Assembly (NCBI RefSeq): GCF_900188085.1 | Contig: NZ_FZOU01000003.1 | Location: 522,567-586,566 of the forward strand | Length of the DNA: 64,000 nucleotides | DNA from: Granulicella rosea | GTDB taxonomy: Bacteria > Acidobacteriota > Terriglobia > Terriglobales > Acidobacteriaceae | Direction: 5' to 3' | Shown: positions 41,887 through 50,050 of the stretch, in pieces | Numbering within the stretch: position 1 is the stretch's first letter | How the letters are laid out: each line of letters opens with the position of its first letter | The notes under the pieces: model-generated | Told to the model about the DNA's origin: nothing | The model's database searches: none | The model's input: the letters and a program-made list of their open reading frames with translations, nothing else | Translations under genes and position numbers: made by a program

Positions 41887-43230
41887 ATGGCCGATACCGT
41901 CACCGCCGCAGCAGACCCGAAGCTCACCGATCACACGCCCCAGCCCAAAGGCGTGTTGCAGAAGAACCTCAAGATGTTTCTCTATCTAGGAGCGGTCGTG
42001 CTCCTCATCCTGGCTACCGTCATCAGTTCCCGGAAGAAGGCTCCGACGGATGCTGAGAAGGCCAAGGCCAACGGGCCGCAGCCCTATGTTCAGGACAACA
42101 CAGCGACGAATGTAGACGCTCTGCAGCGTCAGCTTGGAGCAGACAAGTTGAAAGCCCAGCAGGACGCTCAGGTAGCGGCAGCAACCAGCAACCCATTGTC
42201 TGGCGGCACAGGCGCACAGCAGGCGGCAGCGTCGGGTTTCGGCCCAGATGGGCGTCCACTCACCCCATCGGGAACCTATGTCGCCAATGGGCAGCAGAAT
42301 GGGACACAAGCCAACGGCCAGCCTCAACTCACTCCCTCACAACAAGCAGGACAGCAGCTTGCGGCTACCGAAAAAGAACGCGCAGATACAGCACGGTTCT
42401 CGTCCAACATCGCTTACGCGCGACCATTGGAGCAGGCTACTTCCCCGCAGCCGAACCTATCCCAACAGCCTTCGGGCGTGCCCCAGAACCCCTTTGCTGC
42501 CGCAGTGCAGGCGGGCCAGCCTACTGCATTGACTCCGGCGAGAGGAGCAGGAGAACAAAGGACTTCCGGCGATCAAATCCCGGCGACTGAATATAAGCGT
42601 CCGTCTGAGGTCAATATCGACAATGCCGTGGGCCAGCCCTATGTCATCTACGAAGGATTGACGCTGGATACCGTTCTGATGAACCGCCTGGACGGTGACG
42701 CGGTGGGGCCGGTGAAGGTTCTTGTGTCGAATCCCGTGTATTCCCACGACCATCAGCACATACTCATACCAGAAGGAACGATCGTGCTGGGCGAGGCCCG
42801 CAAGATCGGTAGTGCCGGGTTCGGACAACAGCGTCGGATTTCCGTTGCATTTCATCGTCTGCTAATGCCGGACGGATACAGCGTGGATCTAGACCAATTC
42901 CACGGCCTCGACCAGATAGGGGAGGAGGGACTAAAAGACCAGGTCAACAATCACTATCTCCAGATCTTCGGAACGTCGATTGCACTCGGCGTCATTTCCG
43001 GTGCCTCTCAGATCAGCCAGGGTGGATCAAACCTAAACAGCTCAGGCTCGCAGTCCTTTACCAACGGTGCAGCTTCGAGCGTGTCGCAATCGGCTACGAC
43101 GATTCTCGACAAGTTCATCCAGATTCCACCCACGATCACGATTCGGGAGGGGCACCGCGTGAAGGTCTACTTTACGCAAGATATGCTCTTGCCGGCTTAT
43201 GAGAATCACCGCATCGCGCAGTCATTCTAA
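41887..43230 (+). CDS. VirB10/TrbI-type channel protein
   Basis: This 447-aa protein has a short cytoplasmic N-terminus and one membrane anchor (residues about 30-47: MFLYLGAVVLLILATVISS). A long Gln/Ala/Pro-rich periplasmic linker (about 60-230) leads to the conserved VirB10 C-terminal barrel (YVIYEGLTLDTVLMNRLDGD, HILIPEGTIVLGEARKIG, ISVAFHRLLMPDGYSVDLD, IREGHRVKVYFTQDMLLP). The glutamine-rich linker is longer than in many homologues. It spans inner and outer membranes and couples ATPase activity to channel gating. Confidence 0.9.
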   Translation: MADTVTAAADPKLTDHTPQPKGVLQKNLKMFLYLGAVVLLILATVISSRKKAPTDAEKAKANGPQPYVQDNTATNVDALQRQLGADKLKAQQDAQVAAATSNPLSGGTGAQQAAASGFGPDGRPLTPSGTYVANGQQNGTQANGQPQLTPSQQAGQQLAATEKERADTARFSSNIAYARPLEQATSPQPNLSQQPSGVPQNPFAAAVQAGQPTALTPARGAGEQRTSGDQIPATEYKRPSEVNIDNAVGQPYVIYEGLTLDTVLMNRLDGDAVGPVKVLVSNPVYSHDHQHILIPEGTIVLGEARKIGSAGFGQQRRISVAFHRLLMPDGYSVDLDQFHGLDQIGEEGLKDQVNNHYLQIFGTSIALGVISGASQISQGGSNLNSSGSQSFTNGAASSVSQSATTILDKFIQIPPTITIREGHRVKVYFTQDMLLPAYENHRIAQSF

Positions 43231-43240
43231 GGAGTTCCCC

Positions 43241-43498
43241 ATGCGTTCAGTCGCTATCGCCGCCCTCGCGTTCATTGCCGTTTCGACTATCGGTTGCAAG
43301 AGCAAACAAGATCAGCTCGCCGAGGTGTATGCACAACTCGACACTATGAACACCCAATATCAGAAGGACTGTATTCTCGCTCCGGTCGATGTCATTGCTC
43401 GCAGTCAGGCAAAGTGCAAAGCGGAGCGTGAAGCGATGGAGCCCGCGAGCAAGAAGTTCGCCGCCCTTCAGGCCGATGTAGCCGCCTCTAAGCGCTGA
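43241..43498 (+). CDS. Small putative lipoprotein in the transfer operon
   Basis: The protein is 85 aa from ATG 43241 with AAGGAG upstream. A short hydrophobic signal (AIAALAFIAVSTIGC) ends in a possible lipobox with Cys20, although -3 is Thr rather than Leu. The mature part is a Lys/Glu/Ala-rich helix with two further cysteines. The position between VirB10 and VirB5 and the size suit a VirB7-like or TrbK/entry-exclusion-like lipoprotein; the sequence alone does not decide. Confidence 0.7.
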   Translation: MRSVAIAALAFIAVSTIGCKSKQDQLAEVYAQLDTMNTQYQKDCILAPVDVIARSQAKCKAEREAMEPASKKFAALQADVAASKR

Positions 43499-43566
43499 CC
43501 ATTTCCCGTAGTCGTCTTACACCCTAACAGTCACTTACAACCCGGACCGCGAACATGGAGAACACC

Positions 43567-44373
43567 ATGAAAGGCACCCTCTTGTCTCTAATTCTGGCCC
43601 TTGCCACCCTAGCCGAACCTGCATACGCGCAGTTCGGTGGCGGCATTGTGCTAGACCCAACACAGTCAGCCCATGCAGCGCAGCAGCTCATTCAGGGCAG
43701 CCAACTGTATACGACAACGATCAAGACCACGCAGAACGTGATGGAGACGTACAATCTTGCACAAGGCATGGCTACGGCACCGTCGAGTTACTACACCGCA
43801 TACAGCAATATGGTGCAGCAGACGTGGACACCAGTTGCTCATCCGGCGAACACCTATGGCAACTCGCTTCCTTGGACCAATGCCGCAACATATGGCAGCG
43901 GAGCAGCGGCGGCGAACCAGGGCGCGAGCATCCAGCGAAAAGGTCAGATCTCCGGTTACAGCTCCCTGAACACGCAAGGCCAACAGGCTATTGCGGCGCA
44001 GGGCGCGACTGTCGATTTGGCTGACGCCATCAATGCCACCAGCTTACAAACGATTGGAACGGTAAGGGCAAACGCACCACAGCGTGAAGCGGATATCAAG
44101 ACGCTTGAAGCTGCCAGCCATTCCACCGACCCAACCCAACAGACTGAGCTTGCTACGTTGCAACGCATCAATCAGGCGATGCTTCTGCAGCTTCGCACTC
44201 AGCAGGAAGCGAGCCAGATGACGCAGACCCAGAGTTTGCAGCAGATGGTACAGCAGAAGCAGCAGCAGGACGCTCTGAAGATGTCCCTGCAGGCTGCCGA
44301 CGGGTACGAGACGAACTACAACAGCCACGTCTCGCATGACACAACAGGCATCACCAAAGCACTCAGCTATTGA
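43567..44373 (+). CDS. VirB5/TrbJ-type protein
   Basis: The protein is 268 aa from ATG 43567 (GGAG 6 bases upstream; ATG 43555 lacks a ribosome-binding site). A signal peptide (SLILALATLAEPAYA) is followed by FGGGIVLDPTQSAHAAQQLIQGSQLYTTTIKTTQNV. This is the usual TrbJ start, in which a conserved 'VxDPxN/TxAxxxxQxxxxxxxxxxxxQ' precedes long helices. The C-terminal half is a Gln-rich coiled coil (RTQQEASQMTQTQSLQQMV). It is a minor pilus/periplasmic component of the secretion system. Confidence 0.85.
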   Translation: MKGTLLSLILALATLAEPAYAQFGGGIVLDPTQSAHAAQQLIQGSQLYTTTIKTTQNVMETYNLAQGMATAPSSYYTAYSNMVQQTWTPVAHPANTYGNSLPWTNAATYGSGAAAANQGASIQRKGQISGYSSLNTQGQQAIAAQGATVDLADAINATSLQTIGTVRANAPQREADIKTLEAASHSTDPTQQTELATLQRINQAMLLQLRTQQEASQMTQTQSLQQMVQQKQQQDALKMSLQAADGYETNYNSHVSHDTTGITKALSY

Positions 44374-44388
44374 ACCGACGGGGCGATT

Positions 44389-45249
44389 ATGGGAAACCAG
44401 ATACTCATCTTTATCACGCAACAGTGCGACGCGCTCACGGCCACAATGTCGCCCAACGTCGATGCGATCGGGCTTCGCATGGTGCTCTCGCTGGCGACAA
44501 TCATGATGGTCTGGTTCGGTGTGCAGGAAGCCCTTGCATCCTCACGCGGCGGTCCCGGCTTCGATATGGCGAAGTTCCTAAACTTCTTCATGCTGCTCAG
44601 CTTCGCCTATATGTTCGTGAAGTATTACGACAGCAGCATTCCCGGCATCGGATACTCGCTCAAAGGGTTCATTAGCCAGGGCACGACCAATCTGGCACAG
44701 ACGATTGGACAGGACGGTATCCAGTCCATGTTCCAGTCGATAGACAGTGCGTTAGCGAAGTCAGGCCCAGGCATGGCGATGTTTACTGCACCCTATATGC
44801 TGGTCGCCTATATCAGCACCCAGATCATGCTTTCGGTGCTCGCCGCTATTTCTGCGGTCATCCTCGCATATGGTGCAGTTGCTGGAACGATCATCGGTTT
44901 GCTTGGTCCGATCTTCATTCCGTTTCTTGTGATCGAGAAACTTGAGTTTCTGTTCTGGGGATGGTTTAAAGCGTACCTTAGCTTCTCGTTCTACAAGGTC
45001 GTTGCGGCAGCCACGATGAGCGTCCTGGGTCACCTGTTCGTTACCTATTACGCCAACTGGACGGACTTCTCCAACCCGATGACGCTCATAAAGAATTTCC
45101 CTTTGTTGATCTTACTGGTAGTGGTGAACATCTTTCTCATTCTCAAGATCCCCGCTATCACAGCCTCCATCTTCTCTGGTAGTAGCAGCGGCCACGATGC
45201 AGGGATGGGCGCAGTTACGGGTGCCATTACCGCCGCAGTGATGGGCTAA
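44389..45249 (+). CDS. VirB6/TrbL-type polytopic membrane protein
   Basis: The protein is 286 aa with about six hydrophobic segments, including MVLSLATIMMVWFGVQEAL, MAKFLNFFMLLSFAYMFV, a large central run IMLSVLAAISAVILAYGAVAG, IIGLLGPIFIPFLVIE and FPLLILLVVVNIFLILKI. The aromatic 'LEFLFWGWFKAYLSFSFYKVVA' block is typical of TrbL/VirB6. The C-terminus is Gly/Ser/Ala-rich. It forms the inner-membrane part of the DNA path. Confidence 0.87.
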   Translation: MGNQILIFITQQCDALTATMSPNVDAIGLRMVLSLATIMMVWFGVQEALASSRGGPGFDMAKFLNFFMLLSFAYMFVKYYDSSIPGIGYSLKGFISQGTTNLAQTIGQDGIQSMFQSIDSALAKSGPGMAMFTAPYMLVAYISTQIMLSVLAAISAVILAYGAVAGTIIGLLGPIFIPFLVIEKLEFLFWGWFKAYLSFSFYKVVAAATMSVLGHLFVTYYANWTDFSNPMTLIKNFPLLILLVVVNIFLILKIPAITASIFSGSSSGHDAGMGAVTGAITAAVMG

Positions 45250-45263
45250 AGGGAGATACGCAA

Positions 45264-45947
45264 ATGCCAGTTCAAGAGACGAAATCCCCCGAGATCACGC
45301 GCGCAGCGGAACGCTATCTGGAGCAGTACGGCGACCCGCTCGTTATGAACACCTATTTGAAAATCACGATCCTTGTTCTGGGTGCTGTCTGCCTCATGCT
45401 GGGTGCTCTCACCTTCAAGAGCCAGAAGGCTCTTGCCGGCATGAAGCCTCTCGTCATCCGCATCAACGACGTAGGCCATGCCGACGCCATCGACTACCGC
45501 AATTACCAATACAAGCCGCAGGAGGCGGAGAACAAGTATTACCTCTCGCGCTGGGCCAACCTGTACTTCCAGCGCAACCGCTACACCATCGAGCGCGACC
45601 AGACCCAGGCGCTTTACTTTCTCAACTCGGATGTCCAGCAGGCCGTCATCCGGCAGGAGCAGTTGAGCAAAACCATTACGACCTTCCAGCAGGACAGTAC
45701 GCTCCCATACGTCGATATCAACATCAAGAGCGTCATCCTCGACGATCTCCGGCAGTCGCCCTATTCCGCTCGGATTGAGTTCGAGAAGGTCTACACGAAC
45801 GCCAATGACCATTCGGAGATCAAGACGGAGCGTTGGACAGCCAGCGTGACATATGTCTTCGCCGATCATGTCGAGAACAATGCGCTCGCATTCAATCCGC
45901 TTGGACTCACTATCGTTCGCTACCGCGCCGACCAGGCGTTCGACTAG
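45264..45947 (+). CDS. VirB8/TrbF-type protein
   Basis: The protein is 227 aa. A cytoplasmic N-terminus with AAERYLEQYGDPLVMN (as in TrbF) is followed by a membrane segment (residues about 32-52: ITILVLGAVCLMLGALTF). The periplasmic NTF2-like domain contains YYLSRWANLYFQRNRYTIERDQTQALYFL and WTASVTYVFADHVENNALAFNPLGLTIVRYRADQAF. It is an assembly factor of the secretion channel. Eight bases separate it from the VirB11 gene. Confidence 0.9.
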   Translation: MPVQETKSPEITRAAERYLEQYGDPLVMNTYLKITILVLGAVCLMLGALTFKSQKALAGMKPLVIRINDVGHADAIDYRNYQYKPQEAENKYYLSRWANLYFQRNRYTIERDQTQALYFLNSDVQQAVIRQEQLSKTITTFQQDSTLPYVDINIKSVILDDLRQSPYSARIEFEKVYTNANDHSEIKTERWTASVTYVFADHVENNALAFNPLGLTIVRYRADQAFD

Positions 45948-45955
45948 GAGCCCAT

Positions 45956-46987
45956 ATGAACCACGACTTGGACCTACTCATATCGTTTCTGCAGCCCATC
46001 AAAGAGCTACTGCTTGATGACTCTGTGAGCGAGATTATGGGCAATCCGAACGGCCAATGGTGGTTTGAGCGCAGGGGCAAGTTGGAACACGCGGACATCA
46101 TCTTCGATGCGAAGGCGCTCCGTACCGGCCTTGAGGTGATTGCGAACAAGTTGAGCCGCAAGTTGGATGAGGCGCACCCTCTCTTGAATGCCCAACTGCC
46201 TGACGGTAGCCGCCTCGCAGCGGTCCTCCCGCCCGTTGTGCGGCCCAACCCCGCCGTCACCATTCGGAAGTTCTCCAAGACCCGCTTCACCATCGCCGAC
46301 CTCATCCAGACCGGTGCCATGGCGCCGGAGATAGGTGCCACTCTCAGCGGTTATATCGAGGCCGGAAAGACGATGCTGATTAGCGGCGGAACGGGCGCGG
46401 GCAAGACAAGTTTGCTCAACGCGCTGGCTGATTACATCCCCGAGGAAGAGCGCATTGTCGTGATCGAGGATACGTCGGAGCTACGTATCGGCAAGCCGAA
46501 TCTATTGGCGTCGGAGTGCCAGACGGAATCGCACACCGGCACGGTGAGTTTCAACGATCTATTGAAGGCTGCGTTGCGGTGGAGGCCCGACCGCATCATC
46601 CTCGGTGAGGTACGGGGAGAAGAAGCCCGGACCTTGCTCGATTCGTTCAATACCGGACACGCAGGTTCGATGGCAACGATTCACGCCAGCTCTGCGGTGA
46701 AAGCGCTCCGCAGGTTCGGTGAATTGGCGATGCGTTCGCACCAGCAATCGAATCGTGACGACATCTCGGCAGAGATCGCGGAGACCGTTCAGATTGTCGC
46801 CCAGGTTGGAAGATTCGCCAGCGGTCGCAAAGTGAGCGAGATTATCGCTGTGCATGGATACGACCGCACCACCAAACAGTTTATGTACGACACCATCTTC
46901 GATCTCGCAGGTGAACGCGACGTTCCAGCAATTCACCCAATCATTTCAACCAGCAACAAGAGGGAGAACGTCCATGCCATTGCTTGA
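45956..46987 (+). CDS. VirB11/TrbB-type secretion ATPase
   Basis: The protein is 343 aa from ATG 45956; the frame is open upstream but only inside VirB8. The N-terminal domain has LLLDDSVSEIMGNPNGQWW. The ATPase domain has Walker A GGTGAGKT at 144-151, the Asp box VVIEDTSELRI, Walker B PDRIILGEVRGEEARTLL with the catalytic Glu, and the His box NTGHAGSMATIHAS. It is the hexameric traffic ATPase that switches between pilus growth and substrate transfer. The last gene of the VirB block overlaps the next small gene by 14 bases. Confidence 0.93.
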   Translation: MNHDLDLLISFLQPIKELLLDDSVSEIMGNPNGQWWFERRGKLEHADIIFDAKALRTGLEVIANKLSRKLDEAHPLLNAQLPDGSRLAAVLPPVVRPNPAVTIRKFSKTRFTIADLIQTGAMAPEIGATLSGYIEAGKTMLISGGTGAGKTSLLNALADYIPEEERIVVIEDTSELRIGKPNLLASECQTESHTGTVSFNDLLKAALRWRPDRIILGEVRGEEARTLLDSFNTGHAGSMATIHASSAVKALRRFGELAMRSHQQSNRDDISAEIAETVQIVAQVGRFASGRKVSEIIAVHGYDRTTKQFMYDTIFDLAGERDVPAIHPIISTSNKRENVHAIA

Positions 46988-47297
46988 GATCACAACCAGC
47001 CGCAAAGTCACTGCCACCGTTTCGCTTGAGGAGCCCACCGCCAACCTCGTCAATCAATATGCAGCGTTCACCCATGTTGGCGCGGACGATGTTGTGAACA
47101 AGGCGCTCGAATACGTCTTCACCAAGGACAAGGACTTCCAGAAGTTCATCGGTGCGCCGCACGATGCAAAGCCGATCCATTCCTTGCGTATCAAGCGCAG
47201 CGGTGATGATGCACCAAAGGGAAAACCGGGACGCAAGCCAGCAACGTCAGCATCAACCCCGACAGCGATTCCTATGGCTAACGTGGCGACAAAGTAA
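46974..47297 (+). CDS. Small hypothetical protein overlapping virB11
   Basis: The protein is 107 aa from ATG 46974 with AGGGAG upstream, overlapping the VirB11 3' end by 14 bases in another frame. The N-terminus (EITTSRKVTATVSLEEPTAN) looks like a beta-strand, followed by two helices (LVNQYAAFTHVGADDVVNKALEYVF). That layout would suit a ribbon-helix-helix DNA-binding protein. The last 40 residues are Lys/Pro/Ala-rich and disordered. It may be a relaxosome accessory factor, but this is a guess from fold pattern and position. Confidence 0.7.
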   Translation: MPLLEITTSRKVTATVSLEEPTANLVNQYAAFTHVGADDVVNKALEYVFTKDKDFQKFIGAPHDAKPIHSLRIKRSGDDAPKGKPGRKPATSASTPTAIPMANVATK

Positions 47298-47393
47298 TGT
47301 GCATTGCCCCTCAATGATTTGTACCGGGATGGAAGCGGTGCTACGCACCGGATGAATTATGACACTCCATCCCTCCGAGGGTCGTGCAAATGG

Positions 47394-47490
47394 AGTTCGT
47401 GATTCCAAATGGCATCGCACACAAACCAGGTGACTTAGAGCGATCACGATTCCAAATGGAATCTCTCTGATTCCATTTGAAATCAGGGGA
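47394..47490. promoter_or_regulatory. Candidate oriT or operator: GATTCCAAATGG repeat cluster
   Basis: Three copies of GATTCCAaATg occur at 47401, 47448 and 47469. The middle one is the perfect palindrome GATTCCAAATGGAATC (47448-47463) and the last a near-palindrome GATTCCATTTGAAATC (47469-47484). They lie in the only gap (205 bases) of the transfer block, immediately before the ribbon-helix-helix gene and upstream of the coupling protein and relaxase. They could bind the accessory protein and either be oriT or autoregulate the mobilisation genes. No nick site was identified. Confidence 0.5.
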
Positions 47491-47501
47491 AAAGAGGCAA
47501 T

Positions 47502-47897
47502 ATGGAACCCGTTCTTGACCAAAAGGATCTCGGCATAACGAGTCGTCTGCGGCGCACGCGGGGGCGGCCTAACCGGACTCGGAGCATTGGAACGCGCTTC
47601 ACCCCGGATGAGGAAATGGAACTCAAGGCCGCCGCCGCCGCAAGAGGAAGTTTCATTGCTGAGTGGGCGAGAGAGGTCTTGCTTTGCGAGGCACGAACCA
47701 GGCGCTTCGATGCGGCTGTCATCACCGAAGTTGTCGCGCTTCGGATGCTCGTGAGCACCGTTCTTCGCTCGATTGCTCTGCGGGAGACTCTGACGCCGGA
47801 GGCTTTCACGCAGATACTCAGCGACGTGCGATCGGGCAAGCATGATGCGACCCGCGATGTCCTCAACCAGTACCAGGCCACAGCAAGGGAGCAGTAG
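47502..47897 (+). CDS. Ribbon-helix-helix mobilisation accessory protein (MobC-like)
   Basis: The protein is 131 aa. A basic N-terminus (RLRRTRGRPNRTRSIGTRF) is followed by a ribbon-helix-helix pattern TRFTPDEEMELKAAAAARGSFIAEWAREVLL. A C-terminal helical part with LMLVSTVLRSIA-like packing (ALRMLVSTVLRSIALRE) completes it. This is typical of relaxosome proteins of the MobC/TraJ type that bind oriT and help the relaxase. It starts 12 bases after the repeat cluster and ends 2 bases before the coupling-protein gene, so the three mobilisation genes form a unit. Confidence 0.8.
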   Translation: MEPVLDQKDLGITSRLRRTRGRPNRTRSIGTRFTPDEEMELKAAAAARGSFIAEWAREVLLCEARTRRFDAAVITEVVALRMLVSTVLRSIALRETLTPEAFTQILSDVRSGKHDATRDVLNQYQATAREQ

Positions 47898-47899
47898 AC

Positions 47900-50047
47900 A
47901 TGACATCGCAATGGGGAAGAAAAGAATCCGTTATTTGGCCGCCGCACAGTCCGATCTATACCTACGGGGCGCTGTTCATGGCGTTCGTCTTGACCGCCTG
48001 TTTCGTCTACCTTCGGTTCAACTATGGACAGACACCGCTCCAGCAGTTCTACACGCCGATCTATGCGAAGACGGCGGCAGGTGCAACCTTCGACAAGAAG
48101 GACAAATACCAACTGCTTTACGTTGGTGACGGCACCAAAGCAGGACAGCTAGCCGTCGAGAGCGACGTGCAAGCCGGCACCACCCCGGCACCCGGCGGCA
48201 AGCATATTCCTCTGGCGATTTCGAGTACGGCGACGGGGCGCGGACTCCGCGCCCTCTATCGTGGGCCGGAACAACAGTACCTCGATAACCCGCTGCACGA
48301 GTACCTCAAGAGCACCGTCTTTCAAGACGACAGGCTGCGCGACATCTACTGCTGGCCGCTCCTTTTCGGACTGCTTTCGTTGTTGGGGCAGCTCCCGTTT
48401 TCCGTTGCGAAGGACATCAAGCGCCGCAAGCAGATGAAGTACGGGCGGGTTCTCAAAGGACCCGTAATGCTCACGCCCAAGGAGTTCAACGAGGCAGTGC
48501 AAGGCGACGGAATTGGCTTCAAAACTGACGAAGCGAAGGCCATGATGCGGATACCGCTTGCGGCTGAGGCGCAGCACTTTGAGATCATCGGCGACACCGG
48601 CTCAGGCAAGACGACGCTCATCTTGCAGATGCTCCGCCAGATTCAGGCGCGTGGTGAATCCGCCATCATCTACGACCCGGCTTGCGAGTACATTCAGAGA
48701 TTTTACGATGCCGACCGTGGGGACATCGTGCTCAATCCTTTGGATGCCCGCTGCCCCTACTGGGGGCCATCTGAGGAGCTTCGCCGCAAGGCCGAAGCCA
48801 AAGCGATTGCGGCCTCGCTCTACCAACCGACCAGCGACAAGAAGGGAGAGTTTTTCACTGAAACGCCCCAGAAAATCTTCGCTCACTTGTTGACCTTTGG
48901 CCCTACGCCGCAGGAGCTAGTCCAGTGGATGTCTGACCCAGCCGAGATAGACAAGCGGGTGGCGGACACCGAGCTTGCTTCCATTCTTTCCAAGGGAGCG
49001 CAACAGCAGCGCGGAGGCGTTCTGGCCTCGCTAGGATTAATCGCCGACAGCCTCAGAATGTTGCCCACCAAGACCCAGGCGGAGACGACATGGAGCGCAA
49101 CGGAGTGGTCGGAGAAGCGCAAGGGATGGATCTTCATTACGTCGAAAGCGGCAGAGCGTGAAGCCCTACGTCCGCTTCACAGCCTATGGATCGACTTGCT
49201 CGTGCTTCGCTTGCTCAACACCCCACGCGCCGAGCAGAGGGCGGTATGGTTTGTGCTTGACGAACTCGCCAGTTTGCAACGGCTCCCCCAACTCCATACC
49301 GCGATCACTGAGAACCGAAAGAGCAAGAACCCGCTTGTACTTGGCTTCCAGGGTAAGGCCCAGCTTGAGGTCATCTACGGCCACATGGCCGAGGTGATGC
49401 TCTCGCAGCCGGCGACCAAAATCTTCTTGAAGACGACCGAGCCAAAGGCCGCAGAGTGGGTCTCAAAAGCCATCGGGCAGGTCGAGATCGAGCGCATGAA
49501 AGAGACGCACTACGACGGCACCCGAGCGGGCAAGAACTTCTCCCTCGACCGCCAGACTGAGCCGCTGGTCATGGACTCGGAAATCTCTGGCCTCGCTGAC
49601 AAACACGCATTCTTGAAGCTCGGAAACAACGTCGCACGGTTCTCGTTCGTGTACAGCAATATGCCCATCATCGCTGAGGATTTTGTGCCGCGCGCGATTG
49701 AGGATGACGAACTCAGCTTCGATCCACAGACGCTTACTCCGCTGCGGAAGAAGCGCCCTGCCGCTAAAGTTCGCCCAGATAAAGCCGTGAGCGGCAGCGG
49801 CCCAGCCAAAGACCTCGAAGCTGACATTGAGGCCGAGGTAGTCGTACCAGATGCCGCGCCTGTGAACCCGATCATTGTGGCAGCAGTCCCGGTCGCAGCC
49901 GAAATAATTACGCCAGATGTCCCAATCGTGGCTCGGGCTGTTCCAGCGGAAACTGCCTTGGCGATTGTAGTAGTGACCCCCATTGTTGTTCCCGTTGGGC
50001 CGGTCATCCAGCCGAAGTTGCCGGTTGTTGGAAGCCGCTTGTTATAG
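47900..50047 (+). CDS. Type IV coupling protein (TrwB/TraD-like)
   Basis: The protein is 715 aa. Two N-terminal membrane segments lie at about residues 24-42 (GALFMAFVLTACFVYL) and 150-165 (WPLLFGLLSLLGQLPF). The AAA motor has Walker A GDTGSGKT at 231-238 and Walker B WFVLDELASL. It is followed by the TrwB-type block LVLGFQGKAQLEVIYG and 'SQPATKIFLKTTEPKAAEW'. The C-terminal 100 residues are low-complexity Val/Pro/Ala-rich. It brings the relaxase-DNA complex to the secretion channel. Three bases separate it from the relaxase gene. Confidence 0.93.
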   Translation: MTSQWGRKESVIWPPHSPIYTYGALFMAFVLTACFVYLRFNYGQTPLQQFYTPIYAKTAAGATFDKKDKYQLLYVGDGTKAGQLAVESDVQAGTTPAPGGKHIPLAISSTATGRGLRALYRGPEQQYLDNPLHEYLKSTVFQDDRLRDIYCWPLLFGLLSLLGQLPFSVAKDIKRRKQMKYGRVLKGPVMLTPKEFNEAVQGDGIGFKTDEAKAMMRIPLAAEAQHFEIIGDTGSGKTTLILQMLRQIQARGESAIIYDPACEYIQRFYDADRGDIVLNPLDARCPYWGPSEELRRKAEAKAIAASLYQPTSDKKGEFFTETPQKIFAHLLTFGPTPQELVQWMSDPAEIDKRVADTELASILSKGAQQQRGGVLASLGLIADSLRMLPTKTQAETTWSATEWSEKRKGWIFITSKAAEREALRPLHSLWIDLLVLRLLNTPRAEQRAVWFVLDELASLQRLPQLHTAITENRKSKNPLVLGFQGKAQLEVIYGHMAEVMLSQPATKIFLKTTEPKAAEWVSKAIGQVEIERMKETHYDGTRAGKNFSLDRQTEPLVMDSEISGLADKHAFLKLGNNVARFSFVYSNMPIIAEDFVPRAIEDDELSFDPQTLTPLRKKRPAAKVRPDKAVSGSGPAKDLEADIEAEVVVPDAAPVNPIIVAAVPVAAEIITPDVPIVARAVPAETALAIVVVTPIVVPVGPVIQPKLPVVGSRLL

Positions 50048-50050
50048 GCC

